From contig NZ_FNCG01000003.1 in NCBI RefSeq assembly GCF_900100945.1, positions 310,001 through 374,000 on the forward strand: DNA of 64,000 nt, written 5' to 3'. Shown here piece after piece: positions 37,157 through 46,744 of the stretch (position 1 is the stretch's first letter; each line of letters opens with the position of its first letter). Origin of the DNA: Mucilaginibacter gossypii. GTDB taxonomy: Bacteria; Bacteroidota; Bacteroidia; Sphingobacteriales; Sphingobacteriaceae. The notes under the pieces are model-generated. The model had not been told where the DNA came from and did not search any database. It saw only the letters and a list, made by a program, of their open reading frames with translations. The translations under genes were made by a program, and so were the position numbers.

Positions 37157-38872
37157 ATGTCACAGTTCAGAAGTGCTGATTGGTTTGGAAAAACAGGTAA
37201 AATGGGGTTTTTATACAGGAGCTGGATGAAAAACCAGGGTATGCCAACCGACCTTTTCGACGGCCGACCTGTTATTGGTATCTGCAATACATGGTCGGAG
37301 CTAACTCCTTGCAATGCACATTTGCGAGACCTGGCCGAAGCGGTTAAACGCGGGGTGTATGAAGCCGGCGGTTTCCCTGTGGAATTTCCTATCATGAGTT
37401 TGGGCGAAACTTTGCTTAAACCTACAGCTATGCTTTTCCGCAACCTGGCCAGTATGGATGCCGAAGAATCAATACGCGGCAACCCGATAGACGGAGTGGT
37501 GCTGTTGACAGGCTGCGACAAAACTACACCATCTACCATGATGGGAGCGGCCAGCGTAGGTCTGCCTACTATCGTAGTTCCGGGCGGACCGATGTTGAAC
37601 GGTAAATATCGTGGCACTGATATTGGGTCGGGCACAGCAGTATGGAAGCTGACTGATGACCTCAAAACCGGTAAAATAACCAATGACGAATACCTTGCTG
37701 CCGAAAGCTGCATGTCGAGAAGTGCAGGCCATTGTATGACAATGGGTACCGCCTCAACAATGGCTTGTATGGTCGAGTCGCTGGGCATGTGCCTTTCACA
37801 GGCCGCGGCCACCCCGGCGGTTGATTCAAGGAAAAAAGTGCTGGCGCAGTTATCAGGCAGGCGTATTGTTGAAATGGTAAAAGAAGGTTTGACGATATCC
37901 AAAATACTTACCCGTGCCGCTTTCGAAAACGCTATTAAAGTAAATGCGGCAATAGGCGGCTCTACCAATTTCATTATCCATCTTACTGCAATTGCCGGAC
38001 GTATTGGCGTAGACTTATGCCTCGACGATTTTGACAGGCTGGGCAGCAGAATACCTTTGTTACTCAACCTCATGCCTTCCGGAAAATACCTGATGGAAGA
38101 TTTCTACTATGCAGGCGGGTTACCGGTGATCTTGAAAGAACTGAGCAATGAGCTGGATATGGGTGCAATAACCGTAACGGGTAAATCGCACGCGGAAAAC
38201 ATCAAAGGCGAGGGTATCTGCTATAATAATGAGGTTATTGCAGCATATAATACCCCAATTATCCCTGAGGCCGGTATAGCCGTTTTAAAAGGGAACCTCG
38301 CCGTAAATGGTGCTGTCATCAAGCCTTCGGCAGCAACGCCAGCACTGATGCAGCATACTGGTCGGGCAGTGGTTTTCGAAACTATTGAAGACTATCACGC
38401 AAGGGTTGACGACCCGCAACTTGATATTGACGAAACCTGTGTGATGGTGCTTAAAAATGTCGGGCCGGTAGGTTATCCCGGCATGCCCGAGGTTGGCAAT
38501 ATGGTGCTGCCAAAAAAACTGCTGGATAAAGGTATTACAGATATGGTAAGGATCTCTGACGGAAGGATGAGCGGCACCGCATACGGCACAGTTGTACTTC
38601 ATGTTTCACCGGAGTCTGCCATCGGCGGCAACCTGGCACTTGTTGAAAACGGGGACCTGATATGCCTTGACGTACCGGCCAAAAAAATAGAGCTGCTTGT
38701 AGATGAAGTTGAACTGCAAAGACGGCGATTGTTATGGCAAAAACCTGCTTATCATACCGATAGGGGGTACGTGTCTATGTACCAGCGCCATGTGCAGCAA
38801 GCGGATAAAGGAGCCGATCTGGATTTCCTGGTTGGAAATTCAGGATCTGTTGTAACCCGTGATTCGCATTAA
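37157..38872 (+). CDS. IlvD/Edd-family aldonate dehydratase (L-arabinonate/pentonate dehydratase-like)
   Basis: Iron-sulphur dehydratase removing water from C2-C3 of a sugar acid. Extended similarity to L-arabinonate dehydratase is visible: WMKNQGMPTDLFDGRPVIGI, CNTWSELTPCNAHL, LLTGCDKTTPSTMMGAA, SMSRSAGHCMTMGTASTMA and the tail ADKGADLDFLVG. The three cysteines that hold the cluster are present (in GICNTW, TGCDKT and GHCMTM). 571 residues matches the family (about 575-580). Lies between the FAH gene and GntP. Substrate is likely a pentonate such as L-arabinonate or D-xylonate. Confidence 0.88.
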   Translation: MSQFRSADWFGKTGKMGFLYRSWMKNQGMPTDLFDGRPVIGICNTWSELTPCNAHLRDLAEAVKRGVYEAGGFPVEFPIMSLGETLLKPTAMLFRNLASMDAEESIRGNPIDGVVLLTGCDKTTPSTMMGAASVGLPTIVVPGGPMLNGKYRGTDIGSGTAVWKLTDDLKTGKITNDEYLAAESCMSRSAGHCMTMGTASTMACMVESLGMCLSQAAATPAVDSRKKVLAQLSGRRIVEMVKEGLTISKILTRAAFENAIKVNAAIGGSTNFIIHLTAIAGRIGVDLCLDDFDRLGSRIPLLLNLMPSGKYLMEDFYYAGGLPVILKELSNELDMGAITVTGKSHAENIKGEGICYNNEVIAAYNTPIIPEAGIAVLKGNLAVNGAVIKPSAATPALMQHTGRAVVFETIEDYHARVDDPQLDIDETCVMVLKNVGPVGYPGMPEVGNMVLPKKLLDKGITDMVRISDGRMSGTAYGTVVLHVSPESAIGGNLALVENGDLICLDVPAKKIELLVDEVELQRRRLLWQKPAYHTDRGYVSMYQRHVQQADKGADLDFLVGNSGSVVTRDSH

Positions 38873-38887
38873 AAAAAGCTGATTGGA

Positions 38888-40204
38888 ATGACAATACTTG
38901 TACTGGTCCTTTGCATTTTACTGCTTGTAGCGCTGATAACATGGGCAAAGGTGAATGCCTTTCTTGCCTTTATTATTGTAGCACTGTTGGCGGGATGCTT
39001 TTTCGGCATGCCATTTACAGCGGTTATCGTATCCATAAATAAAGGACTGGGCGATACCTTAGGTTCGGTAGCGATCATTATTGTATTAGGTGCTATGCTG
39101 GGTAAATTGGTTGCCGAAAGCGGTGCCGCACAGCGGATAGCCCATTTCATGCATGATTTGTTTGGTGCCAGATATGTAAGCTATGCTATGGCCCTTACAG
39201 GCTTTATTGTGGGCATCCCTTTGTATTATAATGTCGGGTTTATACTCTTGGTGCCTATCATTTTTTCGGTTGCTTCCAGTTATCGTTTGCCGCTGTTGTA
39301 TGTAGGTATGCCTATGCTCACGGCGTTATCAGTAATGCACGGCTTTTTACCACCGCATCCTTCGCCAATGACACTCATTAGCGTTTTTCGTGCCGATGTT
39401 GTAAAAACATTTGGCTATGGGCTGATCATTGCTATTCCTGCGATAATAATTGCGGGACCGATGTTCTCGGCTACCCTCAAAAAGATAGGACCTAATGGCT
39501 TGCAATTTACCCATAGTTCGGCCGCCTTGCCTGTTCATGAACTACCGGGTATTGTTAACAGCATACTGTCATCTCTTTTACCTGTAGTATTGATTTGCCG
39601 GGCCCATTTGCTGCCTGTGCTTTTTAGGGATAATCCTTTGATAAAGAGTTTATCTGAATGGCTCGCCGAACCAATTATTGCGATGCTGGTCACCGTAACT
39701 GTAAGTACGTATACGCTTGGTTTGCGTAGAGGCAGGTCATTAGCAAAAATAATGGATAGTTATATGGGTGCAGTAAAAGATATAGCCATGGTATTACTCA
39801 TTATTGGCAGTGCGGGTGCACTGAAGCAGGTCTTTACAGATAGCCACTTAAGTAATACCCTTGCCGGTATGCTGGTCAGCAGCACCATGCATCCCTTGTT
39901 GTTGGCGTGGCTGGCAACGGCTTGTTTACGAATTTGCCTCGGCTCGGCCACTGTGGCTGGTGTAACTGCCGCAGGCGTGTTGTTCCCTATAGCTCATCAT
40001 GCGGGCGTAAATACCAATTTATTGGTGCTGGCTATTGGAGCGGGTAGCCTGTTTGGATCGCATGTAAACGATACCGCTTTTTGGCTATGTAAAGAATATT
40101 TCGGGTTATCAGTAAAAGAAACGCTCCGCTCATGGACGGTAATGGAAAGCCTGGTAGCGGTAATAGGGCTTGCCGGCGTCTTGTCGTTAGACTGTTTACT
40201 ATAA
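38888..40204 (+). CDS. GntP-family gluconate/sugar-acid:H+ symporter
   Basis: Inner-membrane permease with about 12 helices, 438 residues. Family signatures include KVNAFLAFIIVALLAGCFFG near the start, ISINKGLGDTLGSVAIII-like text, GIPLYYNVGFILLVPI, GFLPPHPSPM and LAIGAGSLFGSHVNDTAFWL near the end. It imports an aldonate across the inner membrane, in line with gluconokinase and the dehydratases. It starts 15 bp after the dehydratase gene. Confidence 0.9.
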   Translation: MTILVLVLCILLLVALITWAKVNAFLAFIIVALLAGCFFGMPFTAVIVSINKGLGDTLGSVAIIIVLGAMLGKLVAESGAAQRIAHFMHDLFGARYVSYAMALTGFIVGIPLYYNVGFILLVPIIFSVASSYRLPLLYVGMPMLTALSVMHGFLPPHPSPMTLISVFRADVVKTFGYGLIIAIPAIIIAGPMFSATLKKIGPNGLQFTHSSAALPVHELPGIVNSILSSLLPVVLICRAHLLPVLFRDNPLIKSLSEWLAEPIIAMLVTVTVSTYTLGLRRGRSLAKIMDSYMGAVKDIAMVLLIIGSAGALKQVFTDSHLSNTLAGMLVSSTMHPLLLAWLATACLRICLGSATVAGVTAAGVLFPIAHHAGVNTNLLVLAIGAGSLFGSHVNDTAFWLCKEYFGLSVKETLRSWTVMESLVAVIGLAGVLSLDCLL

Positions 40205-40393
40205 ATAGATTATACCAGTACATGTACTATAAACCAATTTTAAACCAAAACCCCGCATAACATGAAGAAAAAATGATACTAAAATGAAAAGCGGCTTTTA
40301 AAGTACCGCCCGGAGAAGCACGCTCTTTCGCAATTACCAATTTTGAGAAAGAAGTTAAAGTAAGATTTGCCAATTTGAATTAACCCTAAAATT
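40205..40393 (+). promoter_or_regulatory. Gap before second susC with a 12-bp palindrome and a coding-like remnant
   Basis: A perfect palindrome, AGTACATGTACT, sits at 40217-40228 and may be an operator. From about 40288 to 40383 a stop-to-stop frame of some 31 codons reads like the end of a protein (VPPGEARSFAITNFEKEV) but has no start; it may be a decayed gene end. The susC start follows at 40394. Confidence 0.4.
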
Positions 40394-43300
40394 ATGGAAA
40401 AAGAAATCAAAGTATCAGGAATGATGCTGTCCATTGCAATAAGTGTTCTTTTTACACTTATGATTGCAGGAAATGTGCAGGCGGAAAGCGCCGTCGCAGC
40501 CCGAACCAGCCCCGAAGTGGGGGTACAAATAGTTACCGGTAAAGTGACCGACGAAAAAGGCGGCCCGCTTATCGGCGTTAGCGTAAGCGAAAAAGGAACA
40601 AAAAACGGCGTTTTGACCGACGCAAACGGAAATTACAAACTCCAGGTATCTGCCGATAACGCGGTATTGTTATTCAGCTACGTAGGCTACAATCCAAAAA
40701 ACGAGCCCCTCAACGGGCGCACTACGCTGAACGTTACGCTTGAACCAAAATCAACTGCTATCAGCGAGATTGTAGTAACAGCGCTAGGTATAAAGCGCGA
40801 GTCTAAAAAATTGGGATATGCGGCAGAAAACGTACGCGTTGGCGAAATAACAACTAACCGTTCAACAAACTTTGTTAACTCCCTTGAGGGAAAAGTTGCC
40901 GGTTTAGACATATCTCCACCGGCAAGCGGTCCCGGCGGCAGCACCAAGATCAGGCTGCGGGGGCAATCCGCGTTTCAGGGTGATAATGCGCCGCTGATCG
41001 TATTAAACGGCCTTCCGTTGTCGCAAAGCCCCTCAAGCACCAACGGTTACACCCAATCGGTGGATTTGGGCGATAATATGCAGCAGATAAACCCGGATGA
41101 TATTGAGTCGATGACTGTATTAAAAGGAGCTACAGCCGCGGCGCTTTACGGATCAAGGGCAAGTAACGGCGCGTTGATCATCACTACCAAAAGCGGTAAT
41201 AAAAATGGTGGGATCGGTATTGAGTTTACCTCCAATTTTACCCAAAACAAGGCACTGGATTTTACCGATTTTCAGTATGAGTACGGACAGGGCGAAAACA
41301 ATGTACGCCCTAAAACACAGGGCCAGGCCCAAAGTTCCGGTGCGTGGAGTTTCGGTGAAAAATTTGATAATGCACCTACCTACCAGTTTGATGGAGTACA
41401 ACGCCCTTATGCACCAGAAAGAAATCGTATAAGCAAATTTTTCAGACTTGCCAACGCATGGACCAATACTATCGCGTTTTCGGGCGGTAACGATAAAGGG
41501 AGCTTCAGGTTTTCTTATTCAAATCAGGACGCACAAGGCATAATACCGAATAATGATTATCACAAAAAGATATTCAATCTTGGGTTAAACTACAATTTTA
41601 CCCCCAAGTTGTCTGCCCAAATTTATGTGAATTACGACCACGAGAATAATAATAACCCTCCGGTAATTGGTATTCAGGGCTCATCGGTTACTAATTACAT
41701 GTACCGTTATAGTAACTCGGTTAGTTTGGATGTATTAAAAGCCGCCGCCATTGATGCCAACGGCAACGAAACGCCTACATCTCGTTTCACCACGCTTACC
41801 AATCCGTATTGGATTATGCAAAAGCAATTTACAAAGCAAACTAAAGATCATCTTTTAGGTACTGCGACCCTGCGATACCAATTTTTTGACTGGCTTTATT
41901 TGCAGGGCCGTGTAAATATGGAATATAGTCCATCTTACTACGAACAAAATTCGCCAACAGGTACTTTAGCAAACGCGGCTGCACCCGTTGGCCTTTATAA
42001 TGGTAGTTATAACTCAAATGATAATACCTACCGTGCGCTTAACGCCGACTTCTTATTAGGCGGTGGCCATAAATGGGGCCCTTTTTCTTTTGATGCCACG
42101 GTAGGAGGAAATACATTCCCATCCTCATCACAAGGATATACTGTTACCGCTACAAATTTCTACGTCAGGGATTTTTATACCCTTGGCAACGGCGTAACCA
42201 ATACCTCGGCCTTTGCGGTTTCCAAATCAACAGTAAACTCGCTTTATGGCACCGCGGAGTTTGGCTATAAATCCTATTTGTTTTTAAATGTAACCGGCCG
42301 TAACGACTGGTTCTCGGTGCTAAGCCCCGAACATAACCATTATTTTTATCCATCAGTAAGCGGCAGTTTTGTTTTTTCGGAGTTTTTAAAGAACCCGCCC
42401 TCATGGCTAACTTTCGGAAAAATCAGGGCGACCTACGCTAACGTGGGCAGTGCCAACGGTATCAACCCTTACAGCAATTCACTTACCTTTACGCTTTCAC
42501 AAAATGCGTTCAACGGTGTCCCGCTTGGGAGTATCAGCAATGTTACTACGCCAAACCAGGCAATTAAGCCATACAGCGTAAAAGAAAAAGAAATTGGGCT
42601 TGAGCTGCGTATGTTCAGCAGTCGTGTAAACCTGGATATTGCCGCATACGATAAGCATACCACTAACCAAATCTTAAGCGTTGCCATCTCCAACGCGTCG
42701 GGCTATACTGGCACCATTGTAAACCTTGGCGAGCTGCAAAACCGTGGTATGGAGTTTTTGCTGGAGTTAGTGCCCGTCAGAAAACCAAACTTTAGCTGGC
42801 GTTCGGCATTTAATACGGCCATAAATACCTCTAAAGTTTTGGCGCTGGCAAATGGTCAAAAACAACTGACATTAGGCGCGGGCGAATTTTTCGGCTCTAT
42901 TGTTGACCAGGTTGGTCTTCCGTTAAACCAGATCCAGGGTTCAACCTATCGCAGAGATTCTAATGGCAAGATCATCGTATCAGGCGGTAAACCAGTGGCA
43001 AGTACATCTCCTGCACTTTTTGGCAGCGCATTGCCTAAAGCTACAGGTGGTTGGGTAAATACATTTACTTACAAAAGGTTTACCCTGATTGCGCATATCG
43101 ATTATAAAAAAGGTGGTAAAATATTGTCAAGTTCTAACCTGAATTTCCTGAGAGAAGGTTTGTCAAAAGAGTCGCTGGTAGGTAGGGAAGGAGGCGTAAA
43201 GTTTGACGCGGTGAATGCTGATGGTACACCTAACACAACAGCAGTAAATGCCGAGGACTTTTATGCCAACTATCGCTCGCAGGGTATCCTGGACCCTTTT

Positions 43301-43552
43301 GTTTATAAATCAGACTTTATCAAGTTGAGAAACCTTTCAGTTAGCTATGATTTTTCGAAAATGATGAAAACCAAATTTATTAAAGGGCTTGTGCTTTCAG
43401 CGGTATGCCACAACGTGCTTATCATTAAAAAATACACACCTAATATCGATCCGGAGGCTATCTCATCAAGCGGTGATATTTTAACCGGTTATGAGCAAAG
43501 TTCGCTGCCTACAACGCGGACTTATGGTTTTAACCTAAACGTCAAATTTTAA
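40394..43552 (+). CDS. SusC/RagA-family TonB-dependent outer-membrane transporter (second locus)
   Basis: Second SusC-type channel, 1052 residues. Signal peptide to about residue 30, carboxypeptidase-like regulatory domain (GKVTDEKGGPLIGVSVSEKG), plug with EIVVTALGIKRESKKLGYA, LEGKVAGLDI and LKGATAAALYGSRASNGALI, and the barrel to the terminal Phe (LNVKF). The TALGIKRE plug type differs from the first SusC, so the two are not recent duplicates. Its SusD partner follows after 12 bp. Its position behind GntP suggests uptake of oligosaccharides carrying, or releasing, sugar acids; this is inferred from context only. Confidence 0.95.
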   Translation: MEKEIKVSGMMLSIAISVLFTLMIAGNVQAESAVAARTSPEVGVQIVTGKVTDEKGGPLIGVSVSEKGTKNGVLTDANGNYKLQVSADNAVLLFSYVGYNPKNEPLNGRTTLNVTLEPKSTAISEIVVTALGIKRESKKLGYAAENVRVGEITTNRSTNFVNSLEGKVAGLDISPPASGPGGSTKIRLRGQSAFQGDNAPLIVLNGLPLSQSPSSTNGYTQSVDLGDNMQQINPDDIESMTVLKGATAAALYGSRASNGALIITTKSGNKNGGIGIEFTSNFTQNKALDFTDFQYEYGQGENNVRPKTQGQAQSSGAWSFGEKFDNAPTYQFDGVQRPYAPERNRISKFFRLANAWTNTIAFSGGNDKGSFRFSYSNQDAQGIIPNNDYHKKIFNLGLNYNFTPKLSAQIYVNYDHENNNNPPVIGIQGSSVTNYMYRYSNSVSLDVLKAAAIDANGNETPTSRFTTLTNPYWIMQKQFTKQTKDHLLGTATLRYQFFDWLYLQGRVNMEYSPSYYEQNSPTGTLANAAAPVGLYNGSYNSNDNTYRALNADFLLGGGHKWGPFSFDATVGGNTFPSSSQGYTVTATNFYVRDFYTLGNGVTNTSAFAVSKSTVNSLYGTAEFGYKSYLFLNVTGRNDWFSVLSPEHNHYFYPSVSGSFVFSEFLKNPPSWLTFGKIRATYANVGSANGINPYSNSLTFTLSQNAFNGVPLGSISNVTTPNQAIKPYSVKEKEIGLELRMFSSRVNLDIAAYDKHTTNQILSVAISNASGYTGTIVNLGELQNRGMEFLLELVPVRKPNFSWRSAFNTAINTSKVLALANGQKQLTLGAGEFFGSIVDQVGLPLNQIQGSTYRRDSNGKIIVSGGKPVASTSPALFGSALPKATGGWVNTFTYKRFTLIAHIDYKKGGKILSSSNLNFLREGLSKESLVGREGGVKFDAVNADGTPNTTAVNAEDFYANYRSQGILDPFVYKSDFIKLRNLSVSYDFSKMMKTKFIKGLVLSAVCHNVLIIKKYTPNIDPEAISSSGDILTGYEQSSLPTTRTYGFNLNVKF

Positions 43553-43564
43553 AAGAGTACGATC

Positions 43565-45076
43565 ATGAAAAAATATATAAAGATCATATTGTCGGCCGCC
43601 TGCCTGTTTGCTGCAACAGGTTGCGATAAAGGATTTAGAGAGTTAAATGTCAATCCAAATAACACTACCAGTCTCGACCCGGTGTTTTTGTTTTCCAACG
43701 CCGAAGTTTTAACATATGCAGCATTAATGGAAACTGAACCAACGGTTGTTCAGCAGTTTATTGATCCTTTTGGTGGGGTTACCTCAGCGTTTAACTTCAA
43801 CGTATTAAATCAAACCTATACAGTGATGCGGTGGAATAACGCTTATCCAAACACCATAAAATTGCTTGAGCACATTTTGCCGGATTTAAAAGGCAACGCT
43901 TCCCGGTCTAACTTGTACAACGAAACCAGGATATGGCGGGCTTATAATTACATGATGCTGGTTGACACTTACGGCGATGTGCCATATAGCCAGGCCGGCC
44001 AGGCTTACCTCAATTCTGCTTTTTTGCCTAAATACGATAAACAACAGGATATTTATGCCGACTTGGTAAACGAACTGACAGCAGCCACCGCGGCGTTAGA
44101 CCCTGCGAAGGATCTTGTTAAGGGAGATGTGTTTTTTGGCGGAGATATTCCTCAATGGAAGCGGCTTGGCTATTCATTGTTGCTTCGGATAGGGATGCGC
44201 TATTCTAAGTTAGACCCGGGCAAGGCAAAAACTATTGTTCAGGCAGCTGTGACCGGAGGGGTAATGCAATCTAACGCCGATAACTGTTACCTGAAATATA
44301 ACAATACGTACCCCAACCTGGTTACCCAGCAAATTCAACAGCTAACCAATACTTATTATTTGGCCGAGCCTTTTATAACGCAATTAAAATCCACGGGTGA
44401 TCCAAGGCTGAAGTACATCTCGGCTATGTACGCCGACCCCGGAAAAGCATTGTCCCTCGCACCTGATACTGCATCAGCCAACCAGTTTGGTTTGCCGATA
44501 GGCTATGATAGCGGTACATTGCCAACAGCACCGGGCTTTCGCGGCGTGAGCGGATCCGGGTTTAAATATTCGCAGGTTAATTACAGCGTATTTGGTAAAA
44601 TAACCGCGCCGCAATTCTTTGTAACATATGCTCAAACGCAGCTGTTACTGGCTGAGGCTGCTTTCAGGGGATATATAGCAGGAACCGCAAGCACCTATTA
44701 TAATAACGGTGTAAAGGCGGCCATGGATCAATTTACCAGCTACGACGCTACTGCTGTAATCAGCAGCGATGCACAAAACGCCTATTTAAATAACCCGGCA
44801 ATTGCATATTCTGATGCCAATGCCCTGAAACTGATCAATACACAATACTGGATAACTTCGTTTGGAAACGGCGCGGAAACATGGGCTAATTTCAGGAGGA
44901 GTGGGTACCCTGTGTTAGCGCCAAATACCTATCCCGGCAGGCAAATCAAAGGCAACTTTGTACGCAGGTACACCTACCCGCAAACAGAAGCTGCCATTAA
45001 TGCTGATAACTACAGGGCGGCGGTGGCCAGCATGGGTGCGGATGACCTGGATACCCCTGTGTTTTGGGATAAATAA
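43565..45076 (+). CDS. SusD-like lipoprotein (SusD/RagB superfamily, second type)
   Basis: Partner lipoprotein of the preceding SusC. Signal peptide with lipobox Cys20 (FAATGCDKG). The text after it (FRELNVNPNNTTSLDPVFLF) and WRAYNYMMLVDTYGDVPYSQ are typical of the SusD-like_2 branch rather than the classical SusD form at 7.15 kb. The C-terminal part has ETWANFRRSGYPVL and GRQIKGNFVRRYTYPQTEA. 503 residues. A hairpin follows at 45103-45130. Confidence 0.93.
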   Translation: MKKYIKIILSAACLFAATGCDKGFRELNVNPNNTTSLDPVFLFSNAEVLTYAALMETEPTVVQQFIDPFGGVTSAFNFNVLNQTYTVMRWNNAYPNTIKLLEHILPDLKGNASRSNLYNETRIWRAYNYMMLVDTYGDVPYSQAGQAYLNSAFLPKYDKQQDIYADLVNELTAATAALDPAKDLVKGDVFFGGDIPQWKRLGYSLLLRIGMRYSKLDPGKAKTIVQAAVTGGVMQSNADNCYLKYNNTYPNLVTQQIQQLTNTYYLAEPFITQLKSTGDPRLKYISAMYADPGKALSLAPDTASANQFGLPIGYDSGTLPTAPGFRGVSGSGFKYSQVNYSVFGKITAPQFFVTYAQTQLLLAEAAFRGYIAGTASTYYNNGVKAAMDQFTSYDATAVISSDAQNAYLNNPAIAYSDANALKLINTQYWITSFGNGAETWANFRRSGYPVLAPNTYPGRQIKGNFVRRYTYPQTEAAINADNYRAAVASMGADDLDTPVFWDK

Positions 45077-45102
45077 ATTATCCCTGATTAATTACACTTC
45101 AC

Positions 45103-45130
45103 TACCCCGGTGGCATTTGGCGCCGGGGTA
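45103..45130 (+). terminator. Hairpin after second susD
   Basis: TACCCCGG (45103-45110) pairs with CCGGGGTA (45123-45130) around a 12-nt loop, 27 bp after the susD stop. There is only a short T-poor tail (TCATT). It is the likely end of the susCD transcript. Confidence 0.6.
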
Positions 45131-45184
45131 TCATTAAGGGGGCTACAAAAACTTGTGGGTTGCTGAAGTAACTGTTTACTTACG

Positions 45185-45371
45185 AGTGTTCAACTTTTAA
45201 AAGTGTGAACAGTTGATATTTTTTCAAAATAAATCACCATTGATAATCAATGATTTAAGATTTAATTAAAATCTAACAAATCGCAATCTGAACAGATTGT
45301 TATTGATAGTCAATTAGTTGTGAAATTGCATTTTAATTGATTGAACACCCGTTTTTTAAAAATTGAACACT
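45185..45371. repeat. 187-bp AT-rich element with 18-bp terminal inverted repeats
   Basis: AGTGTTCAACTTTTAAAA (45185-45202) and its complement at 45354-45371 match at 17 of 18 positions. Inside lie further dyads: CATTGATAATCAATG (45236-45250) and CAATCTG-AA-CAGATTG (45284-45299). It sits between two convergent gene ends, where promoters are not expected. It has the form of a MITE or a structured RNA; no clear target-site duplication is visible. Confidence 0.45.
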
Positions 45372-45420
45372 GACAAAATATTGTCATTAATTCCCCGCTG
45401 ATGCAATTGCGCCTGCGTAA

Positions 45421-46140
45421 CTACGGGTTCCCAAATCCGTAGTTCGATTTTTTAACTAAGCGTTTAATGTCTTTGATCCATATCTTCCGGCCGTCGGTTT
45501 CCAGTACGCCTTCCTCTTTAAATTCTTTTAACAAGCGGATCACATTTTCCTGCGCGATCCCTGCCATGCCGGCCAGGTCCATTCTTGAGATATTGAGAAT
45601 AACATCTTTTTCACCTGAACCGTCCCCTTTAAACTTTTCTCTCAAAATGATCAGCGAAATAGCGAGGCGTTCAGATGCTGTTCTCTGAGAGATCACGGAA
45701 ATACTATTGGCCAATACACTAAATTCATGGCTCAATGATTTTAATAAGCGCCGCATGAAAAGCGGCGATCTGTCCAGAATGGTTAAAAAGTCCTCTTTAG
45801 GGATAAAACTGATCAGGCAGTCTTCCAATGCAGCGGCAGAATCAGGGCAACGCTCTTCCGCCAAAATCGCGTGATACCCTATTAATTCGCCTTTATTAGC
45901 TACATATATGATCTGCTCCCGGCCATTCCGGTCAACCTTATATTTTTTTATTTTTCCCTGGTGAATAAAATAGATACCTGAAGGTACAATGCCTTCCTTG
46001 AAGATGATTTCTCCTTTTTGATATTTCTGCGCGCCTTGCCGGGAGATTAAAAAGTTATAATCTTCTTCGGAAAGTGTATTAAGAACAGATTGTGTTGTGA
46101 ATTCCCACTTATCAATTGGAAAAATTCCGGATAAACTCAT
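45421..46140 (-). CDS. Crp/Fnr-family transcriptional regulator
   Basis: 240-residue regulator with an N-terminal cyclic-nucleotide-binding-type beta-barrel (QKGEIIFKEGIVPSGIYFIH, about residues 40-60) and a C-terminal helix-turn-helix (ISRMDLAGMAGIAQENVIRL). The recognition helix keeps Glu and Arg as in FNR (E-x-x-x-R). No N-terminal cysteine cluster is present, so it is not a 4Fe-4S oxygen sensor of the E. coli FNR type. Start at 46140 is preferred; the open frame continues 46 codons upstream but only across the promoter region with its dyad. It diverges from the DUF983-SulP operon. Confidence 0.88.
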   Translation of the reverse strand: MSLSGIFPIDKWEFTTQSVLNTLSEEDYNFLISRQGAQKYQKGEIIFKEGIVPSGIYFIHQGKIKKYKVDRNGREQIIYVANKGELIGYHAILAEERCPDSAAALEDCLISFIPKEDFLTILDRSPLFMRRLLKSLSHEFSVLANSISVISQRTASERLAISLIILREKFKGDGSGEKDVILNISRMDLAGMAGIAQENVIRLLKEFKEEGVLETDGRKIWIKDIKRLVKKSNYGFGNP

Positions 46141-46243
46141 ATTACAAATATATGAATTTAATGCAGCCGATGTTATTGGCTGGTATGCCCGGTATGACGG
46201 GTAAAGCCCGTACAGCATGTACAGGCGCGTGCTTGCAAGTCTA

Positions 46244-46263
46244 AAACTGATAAATATCAGTTT
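46244..46263. promoter_or_regulatory. FNR-box-like dyad between the Crp/Fnr and DUF983 genes
   Basis: AAACTGATAAATATCAGTTT is an 8+4+8 dyad with perfect arms. It resembles the FNR box TTGAT-N4-ATCAA. The centre is 65 bp before the DUF983 start, which fits activation from position about -41 with a short leader, and 114 bp before the Crp/Fnr start. The same core appears at 50955 and 60361. Confidence 0.72.
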
Positions 46264-46318
46264 GTTTGCTGATGTCATACCATATCAAGCCTGTATTAGT
46301 AATTATAGCTTTGTATTA

Positions 46319-46744
46319 ATGGTAAGAACATCAAAATCATGGGCAATGCTCCATGCAAAATGCCCGCGCTGCCGCAGGGGTAATATGTTCGAAGGAGCAA
46401 CATACCGTTTTGGTTCCAACAAGATCAACCTGAATTGCCCGCATTGTCAGATGATCTTCGAGATCGAGCCCGGCTATTTTTATGCGGCGATGTATATCAG
46501 CTACGCTATGAATGTAGCAGAGGGAGGCATCTTGTGGGCCGCCACTTTCCTGATAACCCAAAATAACGATTCGCCATGGTTATATCTCAGTACCATTCTC
46601 GGTGGTTTGTTCTTGCTTGCACCTTTGAATTTCAGGTATTCCCGTGTAATATTGCTTTACTGGTTATCTCCCAAGGTACATTATCACCCCGAACTTGATA
46701 TTGAAATGCCGGTGGACGGGAATAAATTTAAATGGTTTCAATAA
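46319..46744 (+). CDS. DUF983 family membrane protein
   Basis: 141-residue protein with a zinc-ribbon-like start (CPRCRRG and, 25 residues on, CPHC) followed by two hydrophobic segments and a polar tail, as in the DUF983 family. Its function is unknown; some members lie near cytochrome oxidase genes. ATG 46319 is chosen because upstream codons cross the FNR-like dyad. The stop overlaps the ATG of the SulP gene (TAATG), so translation is coupled. Confidence 0.82.
   Translation: MVRTSKSWAMLHAKCPRCRRGNMFEGATYRFGSNKINLNCPHCQMIFEIEPGYFYAAMYISYAMNVAEGGILWAATFLITQNNDSPWLYLSTILGGLFLLAPLNFRYSRVILLYWLSPKVHYHPELDIEMPVDGNKFKWFQ

Noticed and set aside
37135..38073. 312-codon open frame opposite the IlvD/Edd gene
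   Set aside because: Antisense shadow of a well-supported dehydratase; serine/proline-rich product typical of reversed coding DNA.
46141..46278. 46-codon N-terminal extension of the Crp/Fnr gene
   Set aside because: It would run across the FNR-like dyad and promoter, and the family normally starts near MSLSGIFP.
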